Positions 17,532 through 28,572 of a DNA stretch of 64,000 nt are shown here, piece by piece. The notes below the pieces were generated by a model. That model did no database searches. It was not told the DNA's origin and worked only from the letters and a program-made list of their open reading frames with translations. The position numbers were made by a program, and so were the translations under genes. This stretch comes from Pseudoxanthomonas sp. SE1 (GTDB lineage Bacteria > Pseudomonadota > Gammaproteobacteria > Xanthomonadales > Xanthomonadaceae), in the NCBI RefSeq assembly GCF_029542205.1, contig NZ_CP113783.1:3401001-3465000 (forward strand). Direction: 5' to 3'. The first letter of the stretch is position 1; each line of letters begins with the position of its first letter.

Positions 17532-18703
17532 TGGCCGCGCGCTTCCAGCGCGGCCACGGCCGGCAGCGTCTTGCCTTCCAGGAATTCCAGGAACGCCCCG
17601 CCGCCTGTGGAGATGTAGCTGACGTCGCCGGCGATGCCGTATTTGTCCACGGCCGCGAGCGTGTCGCCACCACCGGCGATGGAGAACGCCTTCGACTGCG
17701 CGATGGCGCGCGCCAGCGTCTCGGTACCCTTGCCGAACGCATCGAACTCGAACACGCCCACCGGCCCGTTCCACACCACCGTGCCGGCGGACTTGATGAG
17801 ATCGGCATAGCGCTGCGCGGTCTGCGGGCCGATGTCGAGGATCAGTTCGTCTTCCGCGACGGCATCGACGGCCTTCACCGTCGCCGGTGCGTCGGCGGCG
17901 AACGCGGTGGCGACCACAACGTCGGTCGGCAGCGGGATCTCGGCGCCGCGCGCCTTCGCATCGGCGTCGATCTTCTTCGCCGTGTCGATCAGGTCCGCTT
18001 CGTACAGCGACTTGCCCACGGCATGGCCTTCCGCTGCGATGAACGTGTTGGCGATGCCGCCGCCGACGATCAACTGGTCGACCTTGCCGACCAGGCTGGT
18101 CAGCAGTTCCAGCTTGGTGGACACCTTGCTGCCGGCGACGATGGCCAGCAGCGGGCGGGCCGGATTGGCCAGCGCCTTGTCCAGCGCATCCAGTTCGGCC
18201 ATCAGCAGCGGTCCGCCGGCCGCGACCGGCGCGAAGCGGATCACGCCATGCGTGGAGGCCTGCGCGCGGTGCGCGGTACCGAAGGCATCCATGACGAACA
18301 CGTCGCACAGCGCGGCGTACTTCTTCGACAGGGCATCGTCATCCTTGCCCTCGCCGACGTTCATGCGGCAGTTCTCGAGCAGGACGATCTGGCCCGGCGC
18401 CACATCGACACCCTCCACCCAGTCCTTCACCAGCGGCACGTCGACACCGAGCAGTTCCGACAGGCGGGCAGCGACCGGCGCCAGCGAATCGGCCTCGCTC
18501 CAGACGCCTTCCTTCGGACGCCCGAGGTGCGAGGTCACCATGACCGCCGCGCCCTTCTGCAGCGCCAGCTTCAGCGTCGGCAGGGACGCGGTGATGCGCT
18601 GCTCGGAGGTGATGCGGCCACCGTCGATCGGCACGTTCAGGTCCTGGCGGATCAGCACGCGCTTGCCGGCGAGGTCGAGGTCGGTCATGCGGACGATGGG
18701 CAT
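17528..18703 (-). CDS. pgk: Phosphoglycerate kinase
   Basis: Makes ATP from 1,3-bisphosphoglycerate. 391 residues: N-terminal [13 protein letters not shown] and SHLGRPKEG substrate loops, [12 protein letters not shown] in the centre, the hinge, and C-terminal [13 protein letters not shown] and [11 protein letters not shown] nucleotide-binding loops. Unlike enterobacterial order it is not adjacent to gap: the DUF3999/DUF2339 pair lies between, while a HAD phosphatase is coupled downstream. Confidence 0.95.
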   Translation of the reverse strand: MPIVRMTDLDLAGKRVLIRQDLNVPIDGGRITSEQRITASLPTLKLALQKGAAVMVTSHLGRPKEGVWSEADSLAPVAARLSELLGVDVPLVKDWVEGVDVAPGQIVLLENCRMNVGEGKDDDALSKKYAALCDVFVMDAFGTAHRAQASTHGVIRFAPVAAGGPLLMAELDALDKALANPARPLLAIVAGSKVSTKLELLTSLVGKVDQLIVGGGIANTFIAAEGHAVGKSLYEADLIDTAKKIDADAKARGAEIPLPTDVVVATAFAADAPATVKAVDAVAEDELILDIGPQTAQRYADLIKSAGTVVWNGPVGVFEFDAFGKGTETLARAIAQSKAFSIAGGGDTLAAVDKYGIAGDVSYISTGGGAFLEFLEGKTLPAVAALEARGQ

Positions 18704-18733
18704 GGGAGGTCCTGGGCAGCGGGAAAGACCGCT

Positions 18734-18739
18734 ATTGTC
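18734..18739 (-). promoter_or_regulatory. Candidate -10 box of pgk
   Basis: GACAAT on the minus strand, 31 bp upstream of the pgk ATG, in the context GGGACAATA. The same GGGACAAT appears upstream of tkt. No clear -35. Confidence 0.35.
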
Positions 18740-18773
18740 CCGCCTGCCCCCGCATGCCGCAAACGACGATGGC

Positions 18774-20126
18774 CTATGCCGGCGGCCGGCTGCGCAACAG
18801 GCTGAAGGCGAAGGCCGCCACCAGCGCGGCGCCAGCGATCAACAGGCCCCACAGCAACCAGGTCTTCCAGTCGCGCGGCGTGGGCGGTGCGACCAGCGCC
18901 GCGTCGCCGGCCAGGACCGCGGACGCGGACAGGTAGGCGGGCGCGGGCTGCCATTCCTCGCCACGGTCGCGGCGCAGTGCATCGACCAGTGCCGGCATCG
19001 GTACGGCGGCGCGGCGCGCGCTCGCGCTGCCCGCGACCAGGGCGTAAGGCGGCGTGCCCTGCGCAACAAACACCATCACCTCCGGCCGGTAGCCGAGCCG
19101 CAACGTGGGCGCCTGGTCCGGCAAGGCCCCCCGGTTGCGCAGCCGCCAGTAACGGTCGCGCGCCGGCCCGCTCGACAACGGTTGTGCCGGCGAGGCGCTG
19201 GGCTGTTCGCCGGCCACGCGATACGCCACCCAGGGTCCTGCGCGGAGCCGCCATGGAGCGTCCGTGCTGTCGCGACTCTCCAGCGTCCACTCACCAACGG
19301 CGTAGTCGTCCATCGCCAGATCGGCGAATGCCACGGGATACCGTCCATCGCTTTCATAGGTGTAGCTGTCCACGCCCTGTGCGGAAACGCGACGCCCCTG
19401 CAGTTCCGACCACTGCACTTCCTGCCGCTGGTGCACGGCGTCCAGGCGCACGCGCACTTCGCGGATCGGCAATGCAGGCGAGGCATCGAGCGGCACGAAG
19501 CGGATGTAGCGAAGTCCGCCGCGGATCGGCGCCTCGTCGCGCACCAGGCGCTGAGAGCCGCGCTGCAAGTCCACCAGGGTCACGCGATCCTGCACCACCT
19601 CCCAGTTCTGCAGGTCGGGACTGCCGTCGATCCGGTAGCGCGATTCGCGCGGCGTGCCGGTGTCCCAGGTGAATTCCAGCGCTTCGGCGTTGTCGCGGAT
19701 GCCGCTCAGGTCGATCAGGAAGGCGCGTGCGGGGCCCGATGCGCCCGCGCCGCCCCCATCCGCCTCGATGCGGACGATGCGGCCGTTCTCACCGAACTGC
19801 GCCGACACGCGCGACGGAGTCGCGGCGTCCTGCGCCTGGGCCGGCAGCGGGAACCACGGCACCACGATGCGCCGCGCCGGCAATGCCGTCGGCTGCTCGG
19901 GACCGAACAACGCCGCCGCCACCGGCTTGCCGTGCGCGTCCAGTACATCGACATCGCGCAGGTCTGGCCAGGCGGTGGTGGTATAGACATCCCGATCCAG
20001 CACCACCCGATACGCACCAGCCTGTTCGGCCGACAACACCAGCGGCCAACGCTTCGCGTACGGCGCAGGCGCCTGTGCGGCCGCGATCGCGGGCAGCAGG
20101 CAAAGGACGATCAACCACTTCTTCAT
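18774..20126 (-). CDS. DUF3999 membrane-anchored protein
   Basis: 450 residues: a cleavable-looking signal peptide (about 1-19), a long periplasmic beta-rich region and one C-terminal membrane helix (about residues 421-443) followed by a short basic tail. This fits DUF3999, whose function is unknown. Its ATG overlaps the stop of the upstream DUF2339 gene (ATGA). DUF2339 and DUF3999 genes are commonly paired, so the products probably act together in the envelope. Confidence 0.8.
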   Translation of the reverse strand: MKKWLIVLCLLPAIAAAQAPAPYAKRWPLVLSAEQAGAYRVVLDRDVYTTTAWPDLRDVDVLDAHGKPVAAALFGPEQPTALPARRIVVPWFPLPAQAQDAATPSRVSAQFGENGRIVRIEADGGGAGASGPARAFLIDLSGIRDNAEALEFTWDTGTPRESRYRIDGSPDLQNWEVVQDRVTLVDLQRGSQRLVRDEAPIRGGLRYIRFVPLDASPALPIREVRVRLDAVHQRQEVQWSELQGRRVSAQGVDSYTYESDGRYPVAFADLAMDDYAVGEWTLESRDSTDAPWRLRAGPWVAYRVAGEQPSASPAQPLSSGPARDRYWRLRNRGALPDQAPTLRLGYRPEVMVFVAQGTPPYALVAGSASARRAAVPMPALVDALRRDRGEEWQPAPAYLSASAVLAGDAALVAPPTPRDWKTWLLWGLLIAGAALVAAFAFSLLRSRPPA

Positions 20127-22864
20127 GCGGGCGCCTCCTCGTTATCGACACGGCGCGGCGGTGCCGGCGCCAGATAACCCACCACGGTGCACAGCAGACC
20201 GTAGGCGATGAACGAACCGATACCAAGCAGGTTGCCCAGATGCTGGCGATCGACGAACACCAGTTTGGCCAGCACCACGCCCATCAGCACAGCACCGCCC
20301 AGCCACAACATGCGCTGGCCGCGACGCGAACCGATCACCCATCCCAGCACGCCCAGTACGCTCCAGGTGACCGTCAGGCTGGTCTGCGCCAGGCTGGCGG
20401 ACACCAGGCTGTCGTTCCACGGCACGCCACCCCAGTGATGCACGGCGTGCAGCACGACCGAGGTGATCCAGAGAAAAGCCAACGACGACAGCAGCACGAT
20501 GCGTGCCGGCGGCAGCACGCGCGTATCCGGCATCCACCAGCGCAACAGCAGGACGAGCGTGGCGAGTTGCGCCAGTTCCAGCGGATTCAGCGCGGGGATC
20601 CAGGGCAGCGGCCTGGCATGACCCGCCAGGAACAACGAAACGAGCCACCACAGACCCAGCGCGGTGAACAGGACACCCAGGAGCGGCGTGCGCCAGCCAT
20701 CGAAGCGCTCGCCGAGCGGTGCCGCCAGCCAACGCCAGCGGAACAGCGCCAGCGCCACGACGACCAGCCACGGCAATGCGATGAGACCCGCTTGCCAGCC
20801 GTCGCCCATGCCTTCGACGTGGCCTGGCAACCACGCCAGCAGCAGGCTGGCGACCAGTGGCCACACCAGCCACCACACGAACTGGGCCGCACCGGCAAGT
20901 CGATGCTCGCTGTCGCGTAGGCACATCAGGCTGCGTACGCCCAGCACCGCATAGGCCAGCCACGCCCATGCGCCATGACCGGCGAACGGCTGCTGGTGCG
21001 CGTCGGTTTGCCACAGCGCCAGGGGTGCGGCCGAGGCCAGCGCGACCAGCGTGGTCCACGCCAGCGCGGTGGCCGGACGCCGGCGATGGACCTCTGCCGC
21101 CAGCCAGCCAGTCAGCGCGACAAAGGCCAGCATCGCGTCGGGTTCATCGCGTCGGCCAAGGTAGGCATCGATCTCGACCATGCCGTTGCCGAGCCACCAG
21201 GCGAGCGCCCACAGGTAGTACACCAGCGCCACGCCACGACCGCGCATCCGATAAGCCCAGGCGCTGGCGAAACCGGCGACGGCGATCAGCAGCGCGCTCA
21301 TGAAGGCCGCGTTGGCGAACATCGGTGCGACCGCCGTCGTCCCATGCCACGACGCTGCATCGGCGCGCGAGATGAAGAACGCCGCTGCTGCAGCAAGTTG
21401 CAGGCCTGCGCCGGTCAGTTGCGGCAGAAGCCGCGACTGCCGCAGGCCCAGCCAGGCGAGCGCCGCGCCTTCCAGCGCGAACACGCAGGCCGTCGCCTGC
21501 GCCGACAGCGCCAGCGGCACCGACAGCGTGGCGAAGCCGACCGCCAGCAGCGCGTACGATTGCGCGAGCGCGTCGTAGTTCGTACGGCGGCGCAAGGTCC
21601 ACGACAGTGCGGCATACAGGACGCCGAGTCCCAGCGCGCAGAAGGCCAGCGGCAGGCGGCTGTCTTCGAATGTTCCGCCCTGCATCAGGCCCGCCTGCAG
21701 CGAGAACGCCACCAGCGGCATGCCGAACACGAGGCAGCCATCGATGAAGTCGCGGCGGCTGGCCGGCTGGCGACGCGCGAACAGCAGCGGGATCAGCAGG
21801 TAGAAGGCGAAGAACAGCGCCAGGAACGGCTGCGTCGTCGCGTACTTTTCCGGCGCGTAGTCGAACAGCCCCCACAGGGTACCGATACCGAAGGTGAAGA
21901 CGAACCCAAGCAGGTTCAGCACGCGCCACGACTTGTACCAGGCGATGCCGACGATGGCGGCATTGAGCACGGCGTAGTACGAGAACAGCGCGACATGGTT
22001 GCCACTGCCGGTCGACAGCCAGATCGGCGCGAGGAAGCCCGCCAGCAGCGCGAAGACGGCGAGCGACTTCGCGTCCTGCAGGACCGCGAGCATGCCCGCA
22101 CCGGCGACCAGTGCGATGCTCAGCGCGAACGCCGCACCGGCCGGCATCACGGTGAAGACCTTGAACGCGGCGAACACCACCAGCAGCAGAATGCCGATGG
22201 CACCCCCTTGCAGGCTGAGCGCGAAGGTGCGGTTGCTTTCGCGCTTGCGCCACGCGAACACCAGCGCCCCCAGCGCCGCCGCCGCGATACCGGCCAGGCG
22301 CAGCTCAGGCGGCAGGGTGAACCAGCCCTGGTCGGCGCCGTACTTCAACAGCGCGGCGACGCCGGCGAACAGCACCAGCACGCCGATCTTGACCGGCACG
22401 TTGCCGACCGTGAACCAGCGTTGCACCGCGCGGACTGCAACGGTGAAGACATCGGGCGTAGCGGGTCGCGACGGTGCTTCGGGACGTGGCGGACGTGGCG
22501 GACGCGGCGGCAGCGTGGGCGCGGGCTCCGCAGACGTTGCCGCAGGCTCGGAGCGCTGCGGGGGAATCGGTGGCGGTGTCGCGGCCGGTGGCACAGGGCG
22601 CGATGTCTCGACGCGCGCCGGTGGCGACCGCACGAGTTCGGCCAAGGTCGGCTCGGCATCGGCTCGCGTGGACGTTGCGACATCGACCGGCGCCTGCGAC
22701 GTTGCGGGCGCCACCGGTGTGCTGCGCAGCTGCGCCACCTGCCGCTCCAGCTCGCCCACCCGGCGTTTCAGTCCGCTGATCGCGACCAGCGCCACGATCA
22801 GCAATACCGGCACGGCCAGCACCGCCAGGCCGAGCAACACCAACACTCCCGCCAGATCATCCAT
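20123..22864 (-). CDS. DUF2339 polytopic membrane protein
   Basis: 913 residues. An N-terminal membrane helix (about 5-27) is followed by a short coiled coil (KRRVGELERQVAQL) and a long Pro/Ala/Thr-rich linker with a PPRPPRPPRP run encoded by a 9-bp repeat near 22481-22510. The rest, from about residue 160, is a very hydrophobic block of 20 or more predicted helices. DUF2339 has no assigned function. Start at the ATG giving MDDLAG; the frame stays open upstream but loses the hydrophobic N-terminus. Confidence 0.8.
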   Translation of the reverse strand: MDDLAGVLVLLGLAVLAVPVLLIVALVAISGLKRRVGELERQVAQLRSTPVAPATSQAPVDVATSTRADAEPTLAELVRSPPARVETSRPVPPAATPPPIPPQRSEPAATSAEPAPTLPPRPPRPPRPEAPSRPATPDVFTVAVRAVQRWFTVGNVPVKIGVLVLFAGVAALLKYGADQGWFTLPPELRLAGIAAAALGALVFAWRKRESNRTFALSLQGGAIGILLLVVFAAFKVFTVMPAGAAFALSIALVAGAGMLAVLQDAKSLAVFALLAGFLAPIWLSTGSGNHVALFSYYAVLNAAIVGIAWYKSWRVLNLLGFVFTFGIGTLWGLFDYAPEKYATTQPFLALFFAFYLLIPLLFARRQPASRRDFIDGCLVFGMPLVAFSLQAGLMQGGTFEDSRLPLAFCALGLGVLYAALSWTLRRRTNYDALAQSYALLAVGFATLSVPLALSAQATACVFALEGAALAWLGLRQSRLLPQLTGAGLQLAAAAAFFISRADAASWHGTTAVAPMFANAAFMSALLIAVAGFASAWAYRMRGRGVALVYYLWALAWWLGNGMVEIDAYLGRRDEPDAMLAFVALTGWLAAEVHRRRPATALAWTTLVALASAAPLALWQTDAHQQPFAGHGAWAWLAYAVLGVRSLMCLRDSEHRLAGAAQFVWWLVWPLVASLLLAWLPGHVEGMGDGWQAGLIALPWLVVVALALFRWRWLAAPLGERFDGWRTPLLGVLFTALGLWWLVSLFLAGHARPLPWIPALNPLELAQLATLVLLLRWWMPDTRVLPPARIVLLSSLAFLWITSVVLHAVHHWGGVPWNDSLVSASLAQTSLTVTWSVLGVLGWVIGSRRGQRMLWLGGAVLMGVVLAKLVFVDRQHLGNLLGIGSFIAYGLLCTVVGYLAPAPPRRVDNEEAPA

Positions 22865-23031
22865 CGCCCAACCCGCCTTTGCGTATTCGGTGCAGGAACG
22901 GACTGGCCCGTTCCCCGGCCGTCCATTCAGCCTCGGGGCAGCCTCGGGCAAGGCGGCAGGATTTGCAAGATTCGATGCGCAGGTGGCGTGATCCCGGCCG
23001 CCCCGTATCACTTCGCGATACCTGGAAACGA

Positions 23032-23057
23032 CACGGGCGCCCCGTGGGACGCCCGTG
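23032..23057 (-). terminator. Hairpin terminator after gap
   Basis: 8-bp GC stem (CACGGGCG / CGCCCGTG) with a 10-base loop, 23 bp after the gap stop codon. Followed on the minus strand by TCGTTTCC, a weak U-tract like that after fba. Confidence 0.55.
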
Positions 23058-23080
23058 CGGTACAGCAGAAGCAGCGCGGC

Positions 23081-24088
<1,008 letters not shown>

Positions 24089-24178
24089 TCAGGACTCCTG
24101 CGGCCACGCGCGCGGCGCGGCGGGGTTGACGGGGCCGCCATTCTAACAGGCCGCCCCCGCGGCGCCGCCGCACGGGCA

Positions 24179-24192
24179 TTGATCAGGATCAA
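24179..24192. promoter_or_regulatory. FNR/Anr-type binding site upstream of ompW
   Basis: TTGATCAGGATCAA is a perfect match to the FNR/Anr consensus TTGAT-N4-ATCAA. Its centre is about 64 bp upstream of the ompW ATG and about 100 bp upstream of the divergent gap ATG. E. coli ompW is known to respond to oxygen through FNR, which supports ompW as the target. Confidence 0.75.
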
Positions 24193-24249
24193 GGCGGCGC
24201 CGGGTACGCGGGCAGAGACTGGCGCCACATTCCAACGAGCGTCACCATC

Positions 24250-24870
24250 ATGAAGAAGACCCTGATCCCGATTGCCATCGCCCTCGCCCTGGGCGCCGCC
24301 GTTCCCGCCTTCGCCCAGTCCAAGGGCGAGTGGACGCTGGGCGTGGGTGCGCACCAGGTGAACCCGAAGTCCGACAACGGCGCGTTGGCCGGCGGCACGC
24401 TGCCGCTGGACATCGACAGCGACGTCAAGCCGACCATCACCTTCGAATACTTCCTGCGCGACAACCTGGGCCTTGAAGTGCTGGCTGCGCTGCCGTTCAA
24501 GCACGACATCGCCGTCGACGGCGTCGGTACGGTGGGGAGCACCAAGCACCTGCCGCCGACCGTGTCGCTGCAGTACCACTTCAACAGCAAGGGCAAGGTG
24601 TCGCCGTTCCTCGGCGCCGGCCTGAACTACACCACGTTCTTCAGCGAGGACACGAAGGGTGCGCTGGACGGCACCAAGCTGGAACTGGACGACTCCTGGG
24701 GCCTGGCCGCGCACGCGGGCATCGACATCAAGGTCAGCGAGCGCGGCGCGGTGCGCGTGGATGCGCGCTGGATCGACATCGATACCGACGTCAAGGTCGA
24801 TGGCGCCAAGCTGGGCACCGCCAATATCGACCCGCTGGTCTACGGCGTGGCGTATGTCGTGAAGTTCTGA
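24250..24870 (+). CDS. ompW: OmpW-family outer membrane protein
   Basis: 206 residues with a signal peptide (cleavage after AFA, about residue 22) and an eight-stranded barrel pattern ending in aromatic Phe (VVKF), the outer membrane insertion signature. Family hallmarks include TFEYFLRDNLGLEVLAA and VSLQYHFNSKGKVSPFLGAGLNYT (shown in part). OmpW forms a small hydrophobic channel for uptake of nonpolar compounds; the exact substrate is unknown. A perfect FNR-type site lies upstream. Confidence 0.9.
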   Translation: MKKTLIPIAIALALGAAVPAFAQSKGEWTLGVGAHQVNPKSDNGALAGGTLPLDIDSDVKPTITFEYFLRDNLGLEVLAALPFKHDIAVDGVGTVGSTKHLPPTVSLQYHFNSKGKVSPFLGAGLNYTTFFSEDTKGALDGTKLELDDSWGLAAHAGIDIKVSERGAVRVDARWIDIDTDVKVDGAKLGTANIDPLVYGVAYVVKF

Positions 24871-24933
24871 GCAGATAGCCGCATCGCCTGACGAGGTCAA
24901 ATGGGGACGGCCCGTGTCGGTTAAAGTACCGGC

Positions 24934-25749
24934 ATGGTCCGTCCTCTCTTTTTCGCCGTCTCCCTCGCCCTCTCCCTTGCTCTCGCGCTGCTTCCCATGC
25001 CTGCGCGTGCGTGGGGACCCCTCGGCCACCGCCTGGTGGCGCTGCTGGCATGGGATGACCTGGCGCCGGATGCGCGACACCAGGTCGAAGCCCTGCTGCA
25101 GGGCGAACCGGACCCGACGCTGGCCGGCGTCGCCAGCTGGGCCGACGACCTGCGCGAGAACGATCCTGTGCTGGGCCGCAAGACCGCACGCTGGCACTTC
25201 GTCAACCTCGGTGAGCACGACTGCGTCTACGTGCAGCCGCGCGACTGCCCGGGCGGCAACTGCGTGGTGGAAGCGATAAGGGCGCAGACCGCGATCCTCG
25301 CGGACACCCGGCGCACACGCGCCGAACGCGTGCAGGCGCTGAAGTTCGTCGTGCATTTCGTCGGCGACGTGCACCAGCCGCTGCATGCAGGCTACGCGCA
25401 CGACAAGGGCGGCAATGATGTGCAGGTGAACTGGAACGGACGCGGCACCAACCTGCACACCTTGTGGGACAGCCGCATGCTCGTGTCCACCGGCCGCAGC
25501 GAAGCCGACTACCTGCGCCACCTTCGCGCGCTGCCGAAGCCCTCCCTGGGCGCCATCGCGCTGTCCCCTCCCTCGTCCGCCTGGGCCGAGCAATCGTGTC
25601 GCGTGGCCACCCAGCCGGACTTCTATCCACGTCGCGCGAAACTCGAGCAGCGCTACGTCGACAGGCACCTGCCGGTGGCCGAGCGCCAGCTCAGGGCGGG
25701 AGGCGCGGCATTGGCGGCCGTGTTGAACGAGGCACTTGATCGCCACTGA
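24934..25749 (+). CDS. Secreted S1/P1-type nuclease
   Basis: 271 residues. The signal peptide ends at ARA, leaving Trp27 as the mature N-terminal residue, which is the first zinc ligand in P1 nuclease. Other trinuclear zinc ligands follow: His in GPLGHR, Asp in ASWADD, His in RWHFVN, the [10 protein letters not shown] cluster, and the His/Asp in LHTLWDS. The family cleaves single-stranded DNA and RNA and 3'-nucleotides, here probably in the periplasm or medium, for phosphate or nucleoside scavenging. Stands alone between ompW and modA. Confidence 0.88.
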   Translation: MVRPLFFAVSLALSLALALLPMPARAWGPLGHRLVALLAWDDLAPDARHQVEALLQGEPDPTLAGVASWADDLRENDPVLGRKTARWHFVNLGEHDCVYVQPRDCPGGNCVVEAIRAQTAILADTRRTRAERVQALKFVVHFVGDVHQPLHAGYAHDKGGNDVQVNWNGRGTNLHTLWDSRMLVSTGRSEADYLRHLRALPKPSLGAIALSPPSSAWAEQSCRVATQPDFYPRRAKLEQRYVDRHLPVAERQLRAGGAALAAVLNEALDRH

Positions 25750-25817
25750 CCTGCCGGCATCCGCATTCCCGCTCCGCGCCAAAGATCATCGAATCGCCCG
25801 TTCCACCAGGAGTTCGC

Positions 25818-26606
25818 ATGAACCTGCCCAGGCCGCTCCGTCGCGTGTTCGCCGCACTGGCCCTGCTCACGGCCACCTTCGCTTCCAACGCCTCCCGGGC
25901 GCAGGACGAAGCGCCACTCACTGTCTTCGCCGCCGCCAGCCTGAAGGAATCGCTGGACGAAGCCGCAGCGGCCTACCAGAGGCAGACGGGGGTATCGGTC
26001 CGCGTGTCCTACGCTGCCAGTTCCGCGCTCGCGCGCCAGATCGAACAGGGTGCGCCGGCAGACGTGTTCTTCTCCGCCGACCGGGAATGGATGGACTACC
26101 TGCAGCAGCGCGGCAAGCTGCAGGCCGCGACGCGGCGGGACTTGCTGGGCAACCAGCTGGTGCTGGTCGCACCGAAAGCCCGCCAGGCAAGCGTGGACCT
26201 GAAGCGCCCGGCGACCCTGCTGGCCGCACTGGGCCAGGGCCGCCTCGCCGTGGGGCAGACCGCGACGGTCCCGGCAGGCAAATACGCCCGCGCATCACTG
26301 GAGTCGCTGTCGCTGTGGAATGGCGTCAAAGCGCGCCTGGCCGAGTCGGAAAGCGTGCGTGCGGCATTGATGCTGGTGGCGCGCGGCGAAACGCCCCTCG
26401 GCATCGTGTATGCCTCCGATGCGAAGGCCGAGCCGGCTGTGCGCGTGCTGGCGACATTTCCGGCGGATTCGCATCCCCCCATCGTGTATCCCGTGGCTGC
26501 GCTGCGGGGACCGCGCACGGCACAGGCGACGCCATTCGTGCAATGGCTGGCGTCACCCGCTGCCGACATCATCTTCGCGCGGCATGGCTTCACGGTGAAG
26601 GACTGA
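25818..26606 (+). CDS. modA: Molybdate ABC transporter substrate-binding protein
   Basis: 262 residues with signal peptide (about 1-28, ending SRAQ) and the ModA signatures [14 protein letters not shown] and [24 protein letters not shown], which shape the oxyanion pocket. First gene of modABC with a good AGGAG site; modB begins 7 bp downstream. No molybdate-responsive ModE gene is in the window. Confidence 0.92.
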   Translation: MNLPRPLRRVFAALALLTATFASNASRAQDEAPLTVFAAASLKESLDEAAAAYQRQTGVSVRVSYAASSALARQIEQGAPADVFFSADREWMDYLQQRGKLQAATRRDLLGNQLVLVAPKARQASVDLKRPATLLAALGQGRLAVGQTATVPAGKYARASLESLSLWNGVKARLAESESVRAALMLVARGETPLGIVYASDAKAEPAVRVLATFPADSHPPIVYPVAALRGPRTAQATPFVQWLASPAADIIFARHGFTVKD

Positions 26607-26613
26607 CGCCGCC

Positions 26614-27315
26614 GTGTTCGACGCCTTCAGCCCGGAAGAACTCACCGCGATCCGGCTCAGCCTGAAGGTGGCGCTGGTGGCAGCGCTCGCGAGCCTGCCC
26701 TTCGGCGTCCTCGTCGGCTGGCTGCTGGCACGCACGCGCTTTCCGGGCAAGTCACTGCTGGACGCCATCGTGCACCTTCCGCTGGTGCTGCCACCGGTGG
26801 TGATGGGTTACGCGCTGCTGGTGACGCTGGGCACCCAAGGGACGGTCGGCGGCTTCCTGCAGGAACAGTTCGGCATCGTGCTTGCGTTCCGGTGGACCGG
26901 CGCCGCGCTGGCATGCGCGGTGATGGGATTTCCGTTGATGGTGAGGTCGATCCGACTCTCGCTGGAAGCCACCGACCGCCGGCTGGAACAGGCGGCCTCC
27001 ACGCTGGGCGCAGGGCCATGGCGTGTGTTCTTCACCATCACCCTCCCGCTGGCCTGGCCCGGCCTTGTCGCCGGCAGCGTGCTGGCCTTCGCCAAGGCGC
27101 TGGGGGAATTCGGCGCCACCATCACCTTCGTGTCGAACATCCCCGGCGAAACACAGACGCTGTCCTCCGCCATCTACGGCCTGATGCAGGTCCCCGGCGG
27201 CGAAGCCGGCATCTGGCGCCTGGCAGCCGTGGCCGTAGTGATCTCGCTGGCCGCGCTGCTGTCGTCCGAATGGCTGGTACGACGCCACCACACGCGGCAG
27301 GGGGAGGACGGCTGA
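26614..27315 (+). CDS. modB: Molybdate ABC transporter permease
   Basis: 233 residues with five predicted helices and the EAA-type cytoplasmic loop (EQAASTLGAGPWRVFFTI) that contacts ModC; ends in a basic tail. GTG start, chosen because it follows modA by 7 bp and gives the usual N-terminus. Its TGA overlaps the modC ATG by one base. Confidence 0.92.
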   Translation: MFDAFSPEELTAIRLSLKVALVAALASLPFGVLVGWLLARTRFPGKSLLDAIVHLPLVLPPVVMGYALLVTLGTQGTVGGFLQEQFGIVLAFRWTGAALACAVMGFPLMVRSIRLSLEATDRRLEQAASTLGAGPWRVFFTITLPLAWPGLVAGSVLAFAKALGEFGATITFVSNIPGETQTLSSAIYGLMQVPGGEAGIWRLAAVAVVISLAALLSSEWLVRRHHTRQGEDG

Positions 27316-27932
27316 TGCTCAGGCTGGACATCGAACTGCGTCGCGGCCATTTCCACCGTCGCATCCATATCGACGACGACGCGCGCGTGATCGCACTGGT
27401 CGGTCCGTCGGGTGCGGGCAAGACGTCGGTACTCAATGCCATCGCCGGACTCCTCACGCCGGTGGCGGGCCGCATCGACGTGGACGACCATTGCCTGTTC
27501 GACAGCGCGCGGCACATCGACGAGCCCGTGCATCGCCGCCGCGTGGGCTACGTGTTCCAGGATGCGCGCCTGTTCCCGCACCTCGATGTCCGCCGGAACC
27601 TGCAGTACGGCCGTCACGGCGGCCGGGGCACGCCACAGTTCGGCTTCGACGCCGTCGTGGACCTGCTCGGCATCGCGCCACTGCTCTCCCGCCGCACGCG
27701 CAACCTGTCCGGCGGCGAAGCGCAGCGCGTCGCGATCGGCCGTGCCCTGCTCTCGCAACCGTCGCTGCTGTTGTTCGACGAGCCGCTGTCCGCGCTGGAC
27801 CAGGCGCGACGAGAGGAACTGATCCCCTACCTGCAGCGCGTGCGCGACGAGATCCGCCTGCCCATCGTCTATGTCAGCCACCACCCGGACGAAGTGCGGC
27901 GCGTCGCCGACGCCATACACGTTCTCGACTGA
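27315..27932 (+). CDS. modC: Molybdate ABC transporter ATPase, short form
   Basis: 205-residue ABC ATPase: Walker A GPSGAGKTS (about 30-38), Q-loop FQDARLF, signature LSGGEAQRVAIGRALL, Walker B LLLFDEPLSALD and the switch histidine in SHHPDEV. It ends directly after the ATPase core, whereas classical ModC has about 350 residues with a C-terminal TOBE domain that senses molybdate. The stop codon is clean and no TOBE-like reading frame follows, so this looks like a true short form. Together with ModAB it should import molybdate. Confidence 0.9.
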   Translation: MLRLDIELRRGHFHRRIHIDDDARVIALVGPSGAGKTSVLNAIAGLLTPVAGRIDVDDHCLFDSARHIDEPVHRRRVGYVFQDARLFPHLDVRRNLQYGRHGGRGTPQFGFDAVVDLLGIAPLLSRRTRNLSGGEAQRVAIGRALLSQPSLLLFDEPLSALDQARREELIPYLQRVRDEIRLPIVYVSHHPDEVRRVADAIHVLD

Positions 27933-27971
27933 GCCACGCGTATCCTGCCGCCATCCCAAGGGAGCGGCGTC

Positions 27972-28532
27972 ATGACCAGACAGAAGCACTGGAAGGACCT
28001 GCCGGTGGACCAGGTGCGGCGCTACCTGGAACCCGGTCCCGTCGTGCTGCTCAGCACGGCGCACAAGAGCGAACGCGCCATCATGACGCTGGGCTGGCAC
28101 ATGATGCTGGGCTACGACCTGGTGGGCACCTACATCTGGGATGCCAACCGCAGCCACGCGCTGGCACGCGCCAGCCGCGAGTGCGTGATCAACCTGCCGA
28201 CCGAAGACCTGCTGGACACCGTCGTGCGCATCGGCAACTGCAGCAGCGCCGAGCAGGACAAGTTCGACCGCTTCGGCCTGACCGCCCTGCCCTCGCGCAA
28301 GGTGGATGCGCCACGGATCGCCGAATGCCACGCGCAGTTCGAATGCCGACTGCACGAGACCCGGATCACCGCCGACTATCCGCTGTTCGTGTGGCGCGTG
28401 GTGCATGCGCGTGTCGCCCCCTCGCCGCGCGTCCCCCGCACCGTGCACTACCGTGGCGAAGGCCGTTTCATGGTGTCCGGCCGCGAGGTGTCTCGGCGAC
28501 GCCGGTTCCGTCCGGACATGCTGGAGCAATGA
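27972..28532 (+). CDS. Flavin reductase-like (split-barrel FMN-binding) protein
   Basis: 186 residues with the flavin reductase-like fold pattern: GPVVLLSTAHKSERAIMTLGWHMMLGYD at the start of the barrel (shown in part), then a CVINLPTEDLLDTVVRIGNCS segment where FMN binding is expected. Family members reduce flavins or have unknown oxidoreductase roles. Downstream of modABC by 39 bp on the same strand and upstream of the acetyl-CoA hydrolase by 40 bp, so an extended operon is possible. Confidence 0.75.
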   Translation: MTRQKHWKDLPVDQVRRYLEPGPVVLLSTAHKSERAIMTLGWHMMLGYDLVGTYIWDANRSHALARASRECVINLPTEDLLDTVVRIGNCSSAEQDKFDRFGLTALPSRKVDAPRIAECHAQFECRLHETRITADYPLFVWRVVHARVAPSPRVPRTVHYRGEGRFMVSGREVSRRRRFRPDMLEQ

Positions 28533-28572
28533 AGCCATAGCCGATCAACGCGGGGCTCGTTACGCTGGCACC

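Noticed and set aside
22895..22914. GGAACGG/CCGTTCC hairpin upstream of the DUF2339 gene
   Set aside because: Only 7 bp, in front of a start codon and without a T-run; too weak to call a riboswitch or terminator.
24140..24145. Full sigma70 promoter for gap
   Set aside because: TAGAAT is a fair -10 but no -35 stands 16-18 bp upstream, so only mentioned with the gene.
28306..28572. Longer N-terminus for the acetyl-CoA hydrolase
   Set aside because: Covers the 3' end of the flavin reductase-like gene and reads as non-conserved sequence; ATG 28573 is the better start.
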